Positions 26,971-35,458 of a stretch of 64,000 nucleotides of DNA are shown here, piece after piece. Below the pieces are notes generated by a model. The model had not been told where the DNA came from, did no database searches, and saw only the letters and a program-made list of their open reading frames with translations. How positions within the stretch are numbered: position 1 is the first letter of the stretch; every line of letters starts with the position of its first letter. The DNA comes from JBHOQS01 sp042408875 (lineage in GTDB: Bacteria > Chloroflexota > UBA11872 > JBHOQS01), in the NCBI GenBank assembly GCA_042408875.1, contig JBHOQS010000006.1, positions 62,001 through 126,000 on the forward strand, read 5' to 3'. A program made the position numbers and the translations under genes.

Positions 26971-28608
26971 CTAGCGGCGATCATCCAGCGAGCCAAAGTA
27001 CTGGCGCACGAGCTGGGTCCGGTCGAGCGGGACAAAGTGGCTGCCCTCGCTGGCGCCGCCGATCGTCGGCGCGGCCGGGGGCAGCGGCAGCGGATTATTG
27101 TCCAGCAGCAGCGGCGCGCTGTCCGGCGGAATAGGCCGGAAGGTTGGTGGCGCGTCGCTCAGCACGCCAGGCAGCGGGACGCTACGCGCATTGACATTGA
27201 GGCGCGGTGCCGGCTCGCTATTCGACTCGCCGGTGCCATCGCCGCGGCCCGCGCCACCGCCCCGCGCTCCCCGCTCAGAGCTGCCCTGACCCTGCGCGCC
27301 CTGCTGCTGGTCGCTGCGCGCGGCCTGGGCCTGGTCGGCCGCCATCCCGCCGGCCGCGCCCAGCCGGCCACGCGGCTGGGCCTGCGGCGCGCCCTCCTGC
27401 TGCTGGCGGGCCAGCGCCTCGAGATCCTGCACCGCCCGCTCAAGGTCCTGCTGCGCCTGCCCGGCCTGGGCGCGCTGCATCAACTGCTGGGCCATTTGCC
27501 GGAGCGCATCCTGCGCCTGCTGATCGTTCTGCTGCTCCAACCCCTCGCTCGCCGAGCGCATCTGCTGGGCCGTCCTGGCATCAGCCCGTGCCGCCTGCTC
27601 TGCCGCCTGGCGCAGCCGCTCGGCCAGCGCCTGTCGCTCCTGCGGCGTCAGGCTCTGAAGGTTCTGCGCCAGCGCCTCCATCTGCCGTGCAGCACGGTCG
27701 TACTCCTGTCTGGACAAGCTCTCCGAGAGCGGCCGTGTCAGCGCCATGTCTTTCAGCGCCTTAGCCAGCTCGTTGTACGCCTTCTGCGCAGTCGCATCGA
27801 AGGCGCTGCGCTGGATATCGAGCTCCCACTGGGCCTGGCGCAGCATCGAGAGCGCTTCCTCAGGGGTGATCTGTTTCTCCGCAAGCTGGCGGTTGATCTC
27901 TTTGATGAGCTCACTCACGTCCTGCGCCCGGGCAGCCTGGGTCTCCGGCGACTGCCCCTCGGTCGCCGCCGGCGTCTCCGCTTGGGGCAGGGCCCCGCCG
28001 TCAAGCAGGCTGGACGAGCCAGTGAGCGCGACACCGCCCCAGAACGGCAGGATAAGGGCCGCGCTGAGCGTCAGGGTCAGCGCGTGCATTTGTACGGGCG
28101 GCAGGCGCAGCGGGAACGCCTCCGCCGGCCGGATCTGCTGCGCCACGACGGTAGCATGCCGGACCTGGAATGCCGCGAGCGTGCCTGCCGCCTCCTGCCC
28201 CGGCGCCGGCGGGCCGCCGAAGCGGGATTGCAGTTCCACCGCCGTGGCCAGGCGTTCCTTCAGCCCCAGCCGGGCGTCGTACGCCCGCGCGGCCGCCAGG
28301 AGCGGGATGCGCCGGCGGCTGATACGCCAGCACTGGGAGGCGAAGAGCAAGGCCGCCGCCGCTACCGGCACCAGCGGCGGCAGCCAGGTCATCACCGCGT
28401 AGGCCGCGTAGGCGAGCACCAGGCCCGCAACGATGCTGAGCCAGGCGGCCTGCGCGACGGCGGGCAGGTTCTCGTACCACCACAGCCGGCGCCGTAGCTC
28501 GACCAGCCGCATGGTGAGTGGGGTATTCGGCGCGACCTCCGGCTCCTGCGCAGGGGTACGCGCAGCCGGCCAGGAAGAGAGGCGGTTCAGGCGGATCATT
28601 TCCCTCAC
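26971..28608 (-). CDS. Coiled-coil membrane protein linked to the MoxR/vWA cluster
   Basis: 545 residues. Two N-terminal membrane helices (AAWLSIVAGLVLAYAAYAV, LVPVAAAALLFASQCW) are followed by a soluble part, a third helix (ALTLTLSAALILPFWGGV), and then about 200 residues of Gln/Ala-rich helix (residues about 230-410) with strong coiled-coil character. A Gly/Gln linker and Pro-rich tail end the protein. DUF4175-type proteins of similar plan often sit beside MoxR-DUF58-vWA genes, and this one lies directly upstream on the same strand. GTG 28608 or ATG 28599 are both possible starts; neither has an ideal ribosome-binding site. Function unknown. Confidence 0.72.
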   Translation of the reverse strand: MREMIRLNRLSSWPAARTPAQEPEVAPNTPLTMRLVELRRRLWWYENLPAVAQAAWLSIVAGLVLAYAAYAVMTWLPPLVPVAAAALLFASQCWRISRRRIPLLAAARAYDARLGLKERLATAVELQSRFGGPPAPGQEAAGTLAAFQVRHATVVAQQIRPAEAFPLRLPPVQMHALTLTLSAALILPFWGGVALTGSSSLLDGGALPQAETPAATEGQSPETQAARAQDVSELIKEINRQLAEKQITPEEALSMLRQAQWELDIQRSAFDATAQKAYNELAKALKDMALTRPLSESLSRQEYDRAARQMEALAQNLQSLTPQERQALAERLRQAAEQAARADARTAQQMRSASEGLEQQNDQQAQDALRQMAQQLMQRAQAGQAQQDLERAVQDLEALARQQQEGAPQAQPRGRLGAAGGMAADQAQAARSDQQQGAQGQGSSERGARGGGAGRGDGTGESNSEPAPRLNVNARSVPLPGVLSDAPPTFRPIPPDSAPLLLDNNPLPLPPAAPTIGGASEGSHFVPLDRTQLVRQYFGSLDDRR

Positions 28609-29001
28609 CGTTGGACGGGATCACCACCGTCCTGCCCCACCCACACTGCTACGGGGCGAACGACCGCTCGGCGCCCGTACGACGGAGCGGAGGCGGGGAT
28701 GCCTGGACAACACTACCCTTTCTCGACCGAGGCTCCGGGGGAAGAGACGGCAGATCACACAGCGTGTGGACGAACCGTCACCGATGCCTCGGACACCATT
28801 GTAGCACCGTGCCAGATGCGCAACAACCGTACCAGGCGTGTGCCGGGGGCGTTCGCGGACCGCTGCGTGCAAGTTTTAGGAAATCTATATATGATTCTGA
28901 TATATCTGATCTAGATGATCTGACACCCTGCCTGGCCTTCTGAATGCAAGAGCGCGGGGCCAGCACGGCTCGACGGCTGGCCAGCGTTGCCGCTGAAGCC
29001 G
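28609..29001. other. Intergenic region with a short AT-rich island
   Basis: Mostly GC-rich and without a convincing gene. An AT-rich island at about 28876-28920 contains repeated GAT/ATCTGAT words (tgattctgatatatctgatctagatgatctga). It could be a promoter region for the minus-strand coiled-coil gene but is distant from it. Confidence 0.35.
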
Positions 29002-29427
29002 CTAAGGCCACAGCAGAGAGAGCAAGGGATGCCGGCGCCGCGGCGCTGGCAGGCGGGTGGCCTGCATGACATAGGCGAGCACACGAAACCCGCAGCCACA
29101 CGGGCATGGGTGGTCGGAGAAGCCGGCAGTGATGCAGTACGCCGGCTCCCCCTCGGGGCGGTGCTGATCACAGTACCGGCTGATCCGGATGGTGAAAGGG
29201 TCGAGCCGGTGGAGCACCGGATGGCGGCAGCGCGTGCCGCGTGCGCCGGTGCCCAGGCATGTGACCGGCGCATCGTCATGGGCATCCCACAAGGCGAAGA
29301 CCCACGCCGGCCCGATCCGCACCTGGAGGATCCCGTTCTCATCCCGCCACCAGCGCTCATACGAGTCGCTCGCCGGGTCGCCGTGGCTCCCGCGACCAGG
29401 CCAGGCAGTCGCGCGTTCCGCACACAT
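29002..29427 (-). CDS. Small Cys/His-rich hypothetical protein
   Basis: 141 residues. No family is recognised, but the composition is protein-like: a Trp-rich segment (YERWWRDENGILQVRIGPAWVFALWDAH) precedes several putative metal ligands (TCLG, RCRHPVLHR, YCDQHRPEG, HPCPCGCGFRV). Two or more zinc sites could form, as in other small zinc-finger proteins. The start is uncertain: the ATG at 29427 has no clear Shine-Dalgarno sequence, and an internal start near YERWW is possible. It is isolated, transcribed away from the cupredoxin gene. Confidence 0.5.
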   Translation of the reverse strand: MCAERATAWPGRGSHGDPASDSYERWWRDENGILQVRIGPAWVFALWDAHDDAPVTCLGTGARGTRCRHPVLHRLDPFTIRISRYCDQHRPEGEPAYCITAGFSDHPCPCGCGFRVLAYVMQATRLPAPRRRHPLLSLLWP

Positions 29428-29869
29428 TGGTATCTGTTATCTGCCCTGCCCAGGGCAGCGCGCTTACGCCGGGTGTGTCACATCCACCGTCTGTCTGTAA
29501 AGTATACTGAGTATACTGCGGGCAGGAGCGCGCGCAACGTGTGCTTCCTCGCTAGAGCGGGAATCAGGGATTTTCCTTGACGTCAAGCCGCCCGGCCCTG
29601 GCTAGACTGGGAAGTAGATTGGGAAGTCGCCGCGCAATGTGGCAGGATTTCTGGGGCAGGGCCCCTGTGAGATGCTCTCTGTTGGGGCCCGGTACCAGGA
29701 TCTGCCAACGTCAGCACGCCTCTCCAGCACCAAGAACTGCTATCATCTATCTGCTCTTTTAGTTGCTCTTTTATCGGTGGTTCTTTGTGATATCGGTGGT
29801 TCTTTGTGGTTCTTTAAAGAACCACAAAGAACCACTAAAAGAACTCCTAGCAAAGGGGGTATCGAAGGC
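29428..29869. other. Intergenic region between divergent genes, rich in repeats
   Basis: It contains AGTATACTG twice in tandem (29501-29509 and 29510-29518), each copy carrying the palindrome AGTATACT. It also holds the repeat and palindrome block at 29772-29835 upstream of the cupredoxin gene. No gene is convincing. Confidence 0.6.
29772..29835. repeat. 19-bp tandem repeat running into a 40-bp perfect palindrome
   Basis: TATCGGTGGTTCTTTGTG(A/G) occurs at 29772-29790 and 29791-29809. The second copy is the left arm of a perfect palindrome at 29796-29835, whose arms each contain GTGGTTCTTT twice and whose centre is CTTTAAAG. In RNA it would make a 20-bp AU-rich hairpin ending 34 bases before the cupredoxin start. 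No long U tract follows on the plus strand. Confidence 0.85.
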
Positions 29870-30295
29870 ATGGTGCAGTCCTGGACACGGTGGGTGGGGG
29901 CGGGGCTGAGCTGTGCTATCCTGGCGGGCACGCTCGCCTGCGGCAGCCCGCAGCCCGCAGCCGAGTTCACCGTGCGGGCGCGGGAGTTCACCTTCGAGCC
30001 GGCAACGATTGCCATTCCGGCCAACACACGAGTGCGCATCACGCTCATCAACCAGGGCTCGGTTGAGCACGACTGGAAAGTTGCTGGACTGCGCGCGCAG
30101 GTCCACCGCGAGCAGCACGCCGGCGGGCATGGAACGACCAGCGCTCCCGGCGAGGTGCACCTGCATGCCACCCCAGGCAATCGCAGCAGGGTCGAGCTTA
30201 CGGCCACGCAGCCGGGCACGTACGAGATTACCTGTACTGTGCCCGGCCACCGGGAGGCCGGCATGCAGGGCACGCTGACCGTGCGGGTGAGCTAA
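29870..30295 (+). CDS. Cupredoxin-domain lipoprotein (plastocyanin-like)
   Basis: 141 residues from ATG 29870; upstream in-frame codons cross the palindrome and are not protein-like. The signal peptide ends at lipobox LAGTLAC (Cys24), so the protein is membrane-anchored and extracytoplasmic. The type I copper ligands are visible: His67 in VEHDW, then Cys122, His127 and Met132 in ITCTVPGHREAGM. It should carry single electrons. A His-rich loop (REQHAGGHG) between strands might bind extra metal. It is a single-gene unit; its redox partners are not in the window. The stop overlaps the convergent sulfatase stop. Confidence 0.88.
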   Translation: MVQSWTRWVGAGLSCAILAGTLACGSPQPAAEFTVRAREFTFEPATIAIPANTRVRITLINQGSVEHDWKVAGLRAQVHREQHAGGHGTTSAPGEVHLHATPGNRSRVELTATQPGTYEITCTVPGHREAGMQGTLTVRVS

Positions 30296-31749
30296 CTACC
30301 CGCCCGGCCCAGCCGGCGCAACAGATCCTCGGCCGCCCACGCTCGCCTGGTAGCGCGCAGCCGCTCCAGGAACGCTTCTAGCCGGTTGCGCACGTACCAC
30401 GGCCCGCCCTCCTGCATCACCGTCAGCATCGGATCAGGGGCGGCGTCTGGCCCGCAGAGACACTGCTGCCACCAGTCCATCAGCAGCCGGTCACAGGCGG
30501 CAACAACGTCGGGCCGGCTGGTGGCGAGATCGACCGTCTCGTGCGGGTCCTGGGCCAGATCGAAGAGCATCACCGGCTCGAACGGGTGATGGCCGGGATG
30601 GTAGGTCCTGATACAGAGCCAGGTGCCCGTGCGCACGGCCCGCTGACAGGTCCAGGCACCCTGGCCCATAACCAGGTACGGCCGGCCCTCGAACGGCTCG
30701 CCGCGCAGCGCGGCGGCAAACGAGCGCCCGTCCCAGCGCCGCGGCGCAGTCACGCCGAGCAGCTCGCACAGGGTCGGCGCCAGGTCAAGCTGATACATCA
30801 GCGCGTCGCACCGCCCTGGCTTCGTCACGCCCGGCCAGCGCACGATCAGCGGCACGCGGCAGGTCGGGTGATCGGCCGTCTGATGATCGCCATAGATGTT
30901 GAGCTCTCCCTGGTTCTCCCCGTGGTCGGCGCTGAAGATGATCGCCGTCTCCTCGAGCACACCCAGGGAGTCAAGTGTCTCCAGCACCTGGCCAATGTGG
31001 TCGTCCATGTAGCGGATGCCCGTGTCGTAGCCGTCGATCCAGCGAACGTAGTCGGCGCGCGTGGCGATCTCAGCCGGCATGCGTGGGAAGGCTGTACGCC
31101 GCTCCGGCTGGTCCCGCGCCGACATCGGCCCATAGCTCTCCCAGTGGCGGCGGATGGTCTCCTCGTCCGGCCAGGCCGGCCCCGGCACGCCCTCGAACGG
31201 ATTGCCGTATTCGAGCGGCGTACGATACGGGGTGTGCGGGTCCCAATAGTTGATGTGTAGGAAATAGCTTTCGTCGCGGCCGTGCGCCTCCAGCCAGGGC
31301 AGCACCGCCGCGTTCACCTCCGCAGCGATCTCCCGCCCGTTCGCGTTCGAGTGCTTATGGATCTCGTCCCAGCCGGCATAGAAGTGCCAGGCCAGGTGGC
31401 GCTGGGCGAAGGTCGTGAAGGTGACCGTGCGGATGCCGGCGCGGCTGAGCGCCATCGGCAGCGGCAGCAGCTCGGGATTCGTCATATGGCCGTCGCCGGG
31501 GTAGCGCATCCGCGCCGCTGTGCCGCCGTGGCCGACCACGCCGTTCTTGATCCCGAAGCGCCCGCTGAAGAGCGCCGTGCGCGAGGGCAGGCACGGCGCG
31601 TCGCTGGCGTAGCAGTTCGTGAATACCACACCCTCGGCAGCGATACGGTCGATGTGCGGGCTAGTGTCGCGACCGGTGGCCTGCCGGTAGCCATAGCAGC
31701 CGAGATGATCGGGCCGGCACGAGTCCATGTCAATGTAGACGATACGCAT
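30292..31749 (-). CDS. Sulfatase family hydrolase
   Basis: 485 residues. The alkaline-phosphatase-superfamily fold begins RIVYIDMDSCRPDHLGCYGY, with metal ligands D7 and D9. The formylglycine motif is CLPSR (Cys53), so it is the Cys type that needs a formylglycine-generating enzyme or anSME elsewhere. FSADHGENQGE supplies the second metal site. No signal peptide is seen, so it is probably cytoplasmic. The substrate could be a sulfated sugar or another ester. GGAGG precedes the ATG. The neighbours (TIM-barrel sugar enzyme, Gfo/Idh dehydrogenase) hint at carbohydrate breakdown. Confidence 0.87.
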   Translation of the reverse strand: MRIVYIDMDSCRPDHLGCYGYRQATGRDTSPHIDRIAAEGVVFTNCYASDAPCLPSRTALFSGRFGIKNGVVGHGGTAARMRYPGDGHMTNPELLPLPMALSRAGIRTVTFTTFAQRHLAWHFYAGWDEIHKHSNANGREIAAEVNAAVLPWLEAHGRDESYFLHINYWDPHTPYRTPLEYGNPFEGVPGPAWPDEETIRRHWESYGPMSARDQPERRTAFPRMPAEIATRADYVRWIDGYDTGIRYMDDHIGQVLETLDSLGVLEETAIIFSADHGENQGELNIYGDHQTADHPTCRVPLIVRWPGVTKPGRCDALMYQLDLAPTLCELLGVTAPRRWDGRSFAAALRGEPFEGRPYLVMGQGAWTCQRAVRTGTWLCIRTYHPGHHPFEPVMLFDLAQDPHETVDLATSRPDVVAACDRLLMDWWQQCLCGPDAAPDPMLTVMQEGGPWYVRNRLEAFLERLRATRRAWAAEDLLRRLGRAGS

Positions 31750-31838
31750 GCGGCATACCTCCAGTGCCGGTTTCGGTTCGACGCTGGGATATTTATCAGG
31801 GGCACAATGGTGCTACCCAAATGCCAATCCCCGCCCCG

Positions 31839-31867
31839 GTAGGGGCACAGCGCCGCTGCGGCCCTAC
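31839..31867. terminator. GTAGGG/CCCTAC hairpin covering the threonine synthase stop
   Basis: GTAGGG (31839-31844) pairs with CCCTAC (31862-31867), with an inner CAGC/GCTG stem. The right arm contains the thrC stop codon (minus strand, 31864-31866). It resembles short GC-rich interspersed hairpins and could end transcription from thrC, although no U tract follows. Confidence 0.45.
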
Positions 31868-33078
31868 GATGCCTCACGCTCGACCACTGGAAAGTCGGCC
31901 TGCACGAGCTCTGCATACTTCAAGCCAGTGCCCGTGTTGAACAGCACAATACGCTCGTCCGGGCGCAGGAAGCCCTGCCGCAGGAGACGCTTGGCTGCCG
32001 CCCAGGTCGCTGCACCCTCCGGGGCGGCGAAGATGCCTTCGCATGCCCCCAGCTCACGCATAGCCGTGATGATCTCCTCGTCGCTGACCGCCAGCGCTGT
32101 GCCGCCCGATTCACGGAGAGCTCGCAGGATGAGATAGTCGGCGATGGCCACGGGCACGCGCAGGCCGCTGGCGATTGTCGAGGCGTTCTCCCAGGGCGGG
32201 GCATGCTCCAGCCCCCGTTCGAACGCTCGCACGATCGGCGCGCAACCGGCCGCTTGCACCGAGATCATCCTGGGGCGCCGCCGGCCGATCAGGCCGAGGG
32301 CCTCGAGCTCGGCGAATGCCTTCCACATCCCGACGATGCCGGTACCGCCGCCGGTCGGATAGATGATGGCATCCGGGAGCTCCCAGCCGAACTGCTCAGC
32401 CAGCTCCAGCCCCATCGTCTTCTTACCCTCGGCGCGGTACGGCTCTTTCAGCGTCGAGACGTCAAACCAGCCCTCAACAGCGGCGTGGCGGCGCACCAGG
32501 GCGCCGCAGTCGTTGATCAGGCCGCGCACCAGTGTCACGTGCGCGCCGTAGATCGTACTTTCTTTTTTATTGAGATCGGGCGTATCCACGGGCATGTAGA
32601 GGTGCACCTCGATGCCGGCGCGAGCGCCGTAGGCAGCCAGCGCTGAGCCGGCATTGCCGGCTGAGGGGATGGCGATGCGGCGCACACCCAACTCACAGGC
32701 CCGCGAGACCGCGGCGGCGAGGCCGCGGGCCTTGAAGGTGCCAGTTGGGTTCAAACCTTCTTCTTTAATAAAAAGCGCCGTGCAGCCGAATGCGGCGCCG
32801 AGGCGCCGGGCCGGCAGGAGCGGGGTGTCCCCCTCGCCAAGCGTGACGATATGGCGGGGGTCGCGCACCGGCAAAAGCTCCCGCCAGCGCCACATGCCGC
32901 GCGGGCGGCGCGCCAGGTCCTCGGGCCGAAGCGTCCGGCCCGCCCGCTCCAGGTCGTAGCGGGCGAAGAGTACCTTCCCGCAGGCGGGACATACCGTGTG
33001 CAGCTCATCAGCGCTGTACCTGGCAGCGCAGGCGGTGCACTCGAGAAAGGAAAGGGCACTGGAAGACTGCTCAGTCAT
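31864..33078 (-). CDS. thrC: Threonine synthase (PLP-dependent)
   Basis: 404 residues from ATG 33078, preceded by AGAGG. A frame extends further upstream but is unrelated. An N-terminal zinc ribbon (C14-C17, C30-C33) precedes the fold type II PLP domain. The PLP lysine is K116 in LNPTGTFKARG, and the phosphate cup is IYPTGGGTG. It converts O-phosphohomoserine to threonine. A cysteate synthase or related lyase of the same family is a less likely reading. No other threonine genes are adjacent, and it points toward the sulfatase gene but with a hairpin between. Confidence 0.88.
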   Translation of the reverse strand: MTEQSSSALSFLECTACAARYSADELHTVCPACGKVLFARYDLERAGRTLRPEDLARRPRGMWRWRELLPVRDPRHIVTLGEGDTPLLPARRLGAAFGCTALFIKEEGLNPTGTFKARGLAAAVSRACELGVRRIAIPSAGNAGSALAAYGARAGIEVHLYMPVDTPDLNKKESTIYGAHVTLVRGLINDCGALVRRHAAVEGWFDVSTLKEPYRAEGKKTMGLELAEQFGWELPDAIIYPTGGGTGIVGMWKAFAELEALGLIGRRRPRMISVQAAGCAPIVRAFERGLEHAPPWENASTIASGLRVPVAIADYLILRALRESGGTALAVSDEEIITAMRELGACEGIFAAPEGAATWAAAKRLLRQGFLRPDERIVLFNTGTGLKYAELVQADFPVVEREAS

Positions 33079-33127
33079 GTCTGCCTCTAGATAGGACGGG
33101 ACGGGGTAGGGGTCCCGCCCGCCCAAA

Positions 33128-33139
33128 TAGTGTACACTA
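33128..33139. promoter_or_regulatory. 12-bp palindrome in the divergent thrC/TIM-barrel promoter region
   Basis: TAGTGTACACTA lies in a 147-bp gap between divergent genes, 49 bases upstream of thrC. It is a plausible dimer operator, but no regulator is nearby to link to it. Confidence 0.35.
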
Positions 33140-33225
33140 GCGCAGCGGACCGTGCGACACCGTTCGGTAACATCGATTTCTGATACATCACGCTCCAGAT
33201 ACCACTCCGGGAGGAGTATGAGAGC

Positions 33226-34083
33226 ATGCGTCCAGGTGTGGTTGGGCTCATGCCGCGCGATCCCCGTAATATCACGGCTGAGACAGCGGCGCGTCTTCGC
33301 GCCCACGGCTTCAGCGGTGTCACCGTGCGTATCGAGCAGCCCCTTGAGGCTGAGCAGGCCGTGTTTGAGCGCGCTGGCCAGATGCTGCGCGACGGCGGTG
33401 TGCAGGTCGCCCAGGCAAACCCGAACTATGAAGTGCTGGTGCATCCGGATCCGCAGCGCCGCGCTCTCGGCATACGGCAGCTCCAGCGGGCCTGCACCGT
33501 GGCGCGCTGGCTCGGCGCGGGCAATGTCTACGTCCGCCCCGGCAGCCTTAACCCGGCCGGGCCCTGGACGCCGCATCCGCACAACACGCGCCTCGCTACC
33601 CTCGAGCGCCTTATAGGTGCCCTGCGCGAGGCGGTCAAGGCTGCCGAGCAAGAAGGCGTGCCACTGAGCCTGGAAGGCGGCGCGGTGTCGCCCCTCGATA
33701 CCCCTGAGCGCGTGCGCGATGTCATCGAAGCCGTCGGCTCGCCCTGGCTGCGCTTCAACATGGACCCGGTGAACTTTGTCGGCTCCCTCGCCGATGCCTA
33801 TAACACCACGACACTGGTGAACCGGCTCTATGATCTCCTAGGCTCGTATGTTATCTGCGCACATGTAAAGGACTTCCGCGTGGAGAATCGGCTGCTGGTG
33901 CAGATGAACGAGTGTCTCCTGGGCGAGGGCTTAATGGACCAGGAGATATTCTTGCGTCGCTTCGAAGCCTACTGCCCCGACGGTTTCGTGATGATCGAGC
34001 ACCTGCCGGACGAGCGTATCCCCGATGCCAAGCGGAACCTCGACGCGCTCGTGGCGCGGGCCGGGCTGGCCTGGAAGCTCTAG
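33226..34083 (+). CDS. Sugar isomerase/epimerase-like TIM barrel protein
   Basis: 285 residues, no signal peptide. It has the xylose-isomerase-like (AP endonuclease 2) barrel pattern: VQVAQANPNYE, NVYVRPGSLNPAG, VPLSLEGG, LRFNMDPVNFV and VICAHVKDFRV, with metal ligands Glu, Asp and His in the last three blocks. Family members isomerise or epimerise sugars or inositol derivatives, or act as mannonate dehydratase relatives. GGGAGGAG precedes the ATG by about eight bases. It converges with the Gfo/Idh oxidoreductase gene (11 bases apart), which probably acts in the same kind of pathway. Exact substrate unknown. Confidence 0.8.
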   Translation: MRPGVVGLMPRDPRNITAETAARLRAHGFSGVTVRIEQPLEAEQAVFERAGQMLRDGGVQVAQANPNYEVLVHPDPQRRALGIRQLQRACTVARWLGAGNVYVRPGSLNPAGPWTPHPHNTRLATLERLIGALREAVKAAEQEGVPLSLEGGAVSPLDTPERVRDVIEAVGSPWLRFNMDPVNFVGSLADAYNTTTLVNRLYDLLGSYVICAHVKDFRVENRLLVQMNECLLGEGLMDQEIFLRRFEAYCPDGFVMIEHLPDERIPDAKRNLDALVARAGLAWKL

Positions 34084-34093
34084 CAGCCGCACT

Positions 34094-35083
34094 TCAGGTG
34101 GCTGGCACCTCTACCGGCCGGCACTCCCGAACGCTGCGGTACACTGCATCGGCCAGCAACACGGCGCGAAAGCCGTCCGCTGCCGGAACCGGCGGCGGCG
34201 TGCCTTGCACGATAGCGTCCACGAAGGCGCGGTCCTCCTGCGCGTAGCCACCCTTCTGAGCAAAGGGGAGCTGGGCATAGTCGTGCACTTCAGTCTCGGC
34301 GTCGAGCCCGTGGGAGAGCGCAACGCGGTCCAGCTCCTCGGTCACCAGGGTACGGTGATTGCCGTGGAGCTCCCAGCGCTCGAAGGGGAAAAGCCAGCCG
34401 GTGTGGGCGCAGGTGGTGAGGGTGCAGAACCGGCCGTCGCGCAGCGCTATGAGCACGGCGAAGTCGTCGAAGTCACTGTAGCAGTTCCTGGCGGCGAGGG
34501 CATGCACCCAGGCAACTTCGCCGAGCAGCCAGCGGATCATGTCGAACTGGTGGATCGGCGTCTCAAAGAGGAAGCCGCCGGTGACCTGCGGATCGGCCGT
34601 CCATGGCGGCCGCTGGAGCTCACCGCGGTTCATTTTGATATCTGCAGAGTACGCGACGAAGCCGTTCTCGAGCGCGCGGCGGGCGAACTGGTAGACAGGC
34701 GCAAACCGGCGGCTGTGGCCGACCTGACAGAGGCCGCGAGCGCGATGCGCTGTGTCTAGGAGCGCCCGGCCATCTTCAACCGTTGTGGCAAAGGGCTTTT
34801 CCAGGAAGACATGTACGCCGGCGTCGAGGGCCTGCATCGCTGCATGAGCGTGCTGCACGTTTGGTACGCAAATGTACACCGCATCAATGCCAGCGTCCAG
34901 CATGCGCAGCAGGGCATCGGCGCCGCCGAACGATGCTGCTCCAAGCCGCGCGGCAAGCTCTTGTGCCCGCTCAGGCGCGGCGTCGCCCACTGCGGCGATC
35001 TGGACGCGCGCGTCGCTCGCCAAGATCTGCGCGTGTACCCCACCGATGTAGCCGGCGCCAAAGATCCCCACTCGTAGCGTCAT
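34094..35083 (-). CDS. Gfo/Idh/MocA family oxidoreductase
   Basis: 329 residues from ATG 35083, which is preceded by GAGGTGAGGG. The NAD(P)-binding Rossmann motif VGIFGAGYIGGVHA starts at residue 5. EKPFATTVEDGRALL carries the family Glu-Lys-Pro catalytic lysine, and GGFLFETPIHQFDMIRWLLGE is the substrate-binding beta-sheet region. These enzymes oxidise sugars or inositols. Its location beside a sugar isomerase-like gene and a sulfatase suggests carbohydrate degradation. The substrate is not determinable from sequence. Confidence 0.9.
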   Translation of the reverse strand: MTLRVGIFGAGYIGGVHAQILASDARVQIAAVGDAAPERAQELAARLGAASFGGADALLRMLDAGIDAVYICVPNVQHAHAAMQALDAGVHVFLEKPFATTVEDGRALLDTAHRARGLCQVGHSRRFAPVYQFARRALENGFVAYSADIKMNRGELQRPPWTADPQVTGGFLFETPIHQFDMIRWLLGEVAWVHALAARNCYSDFDDFAVLIALRDGRFCTLTTCAHTGWLFPFERWELHGNHRTLVTEELDRVALSHGLDAETEVHDYAQLPFAQKGGYAQEDRAFVDAIVQGTPPPVPAADGFRAVLLADAVYRSVRECRPVEVPAT

Positions 35084-35458
35084 GTCCCTCACCTCTCCAC
35101 TCTGCATGCCGTCCGAGTCCGCCGCTCCGGCTGGCGTAGAGGCGGGTGAGAGGGGTACCGCCCTGCACGCCGTACTGATCTGCCCAGTGAAAGTCAGCAT
35201 ACCAGACCGCCGGGTCACGCACCAAGGCCGAAAGCATATAGTTGAACTATATAAAAACAAAATATATAAAATAATAAGCTATATAAATAAGCTATGGAAA
35301 AATGTACGAAAGTATAAAAGTATATATGTTAAGGTATATGTCTTTGTGCTTGTCCTGTGCCTGTCTCCCATACGTGGACTTACGGTGATAGATGATGTCG
35401 TAGATGGTGGTAGATGGTGTAGGAGATGCGCCAGAGACTCCTAGCGTTCTCGGAGGCG
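35084..35458. other. AT-rich island in a gene gap
   Basis: About 115 bases (35231-35345) are strongly AT-rich in a GC-rich genome. They contain the palindrome ATATAGTTGAACTATAT (35236-35252) and a near-repeat of AATAAGCTATA (35273-35285 and 35286-35298). To the right, a GATGATGTCGTAGATGGTGGTAGATGG run occurs (about 35390-35417). No gene is seen. It could be promoter-rich regulatory DNA or a recent insertion. Confidence 0.6.

Noticed and set aside
32851..33090. Plus-strand frame opposite the threonine synthase start
   Set aside because: No ribosome-binding site or family; antisense shadow.
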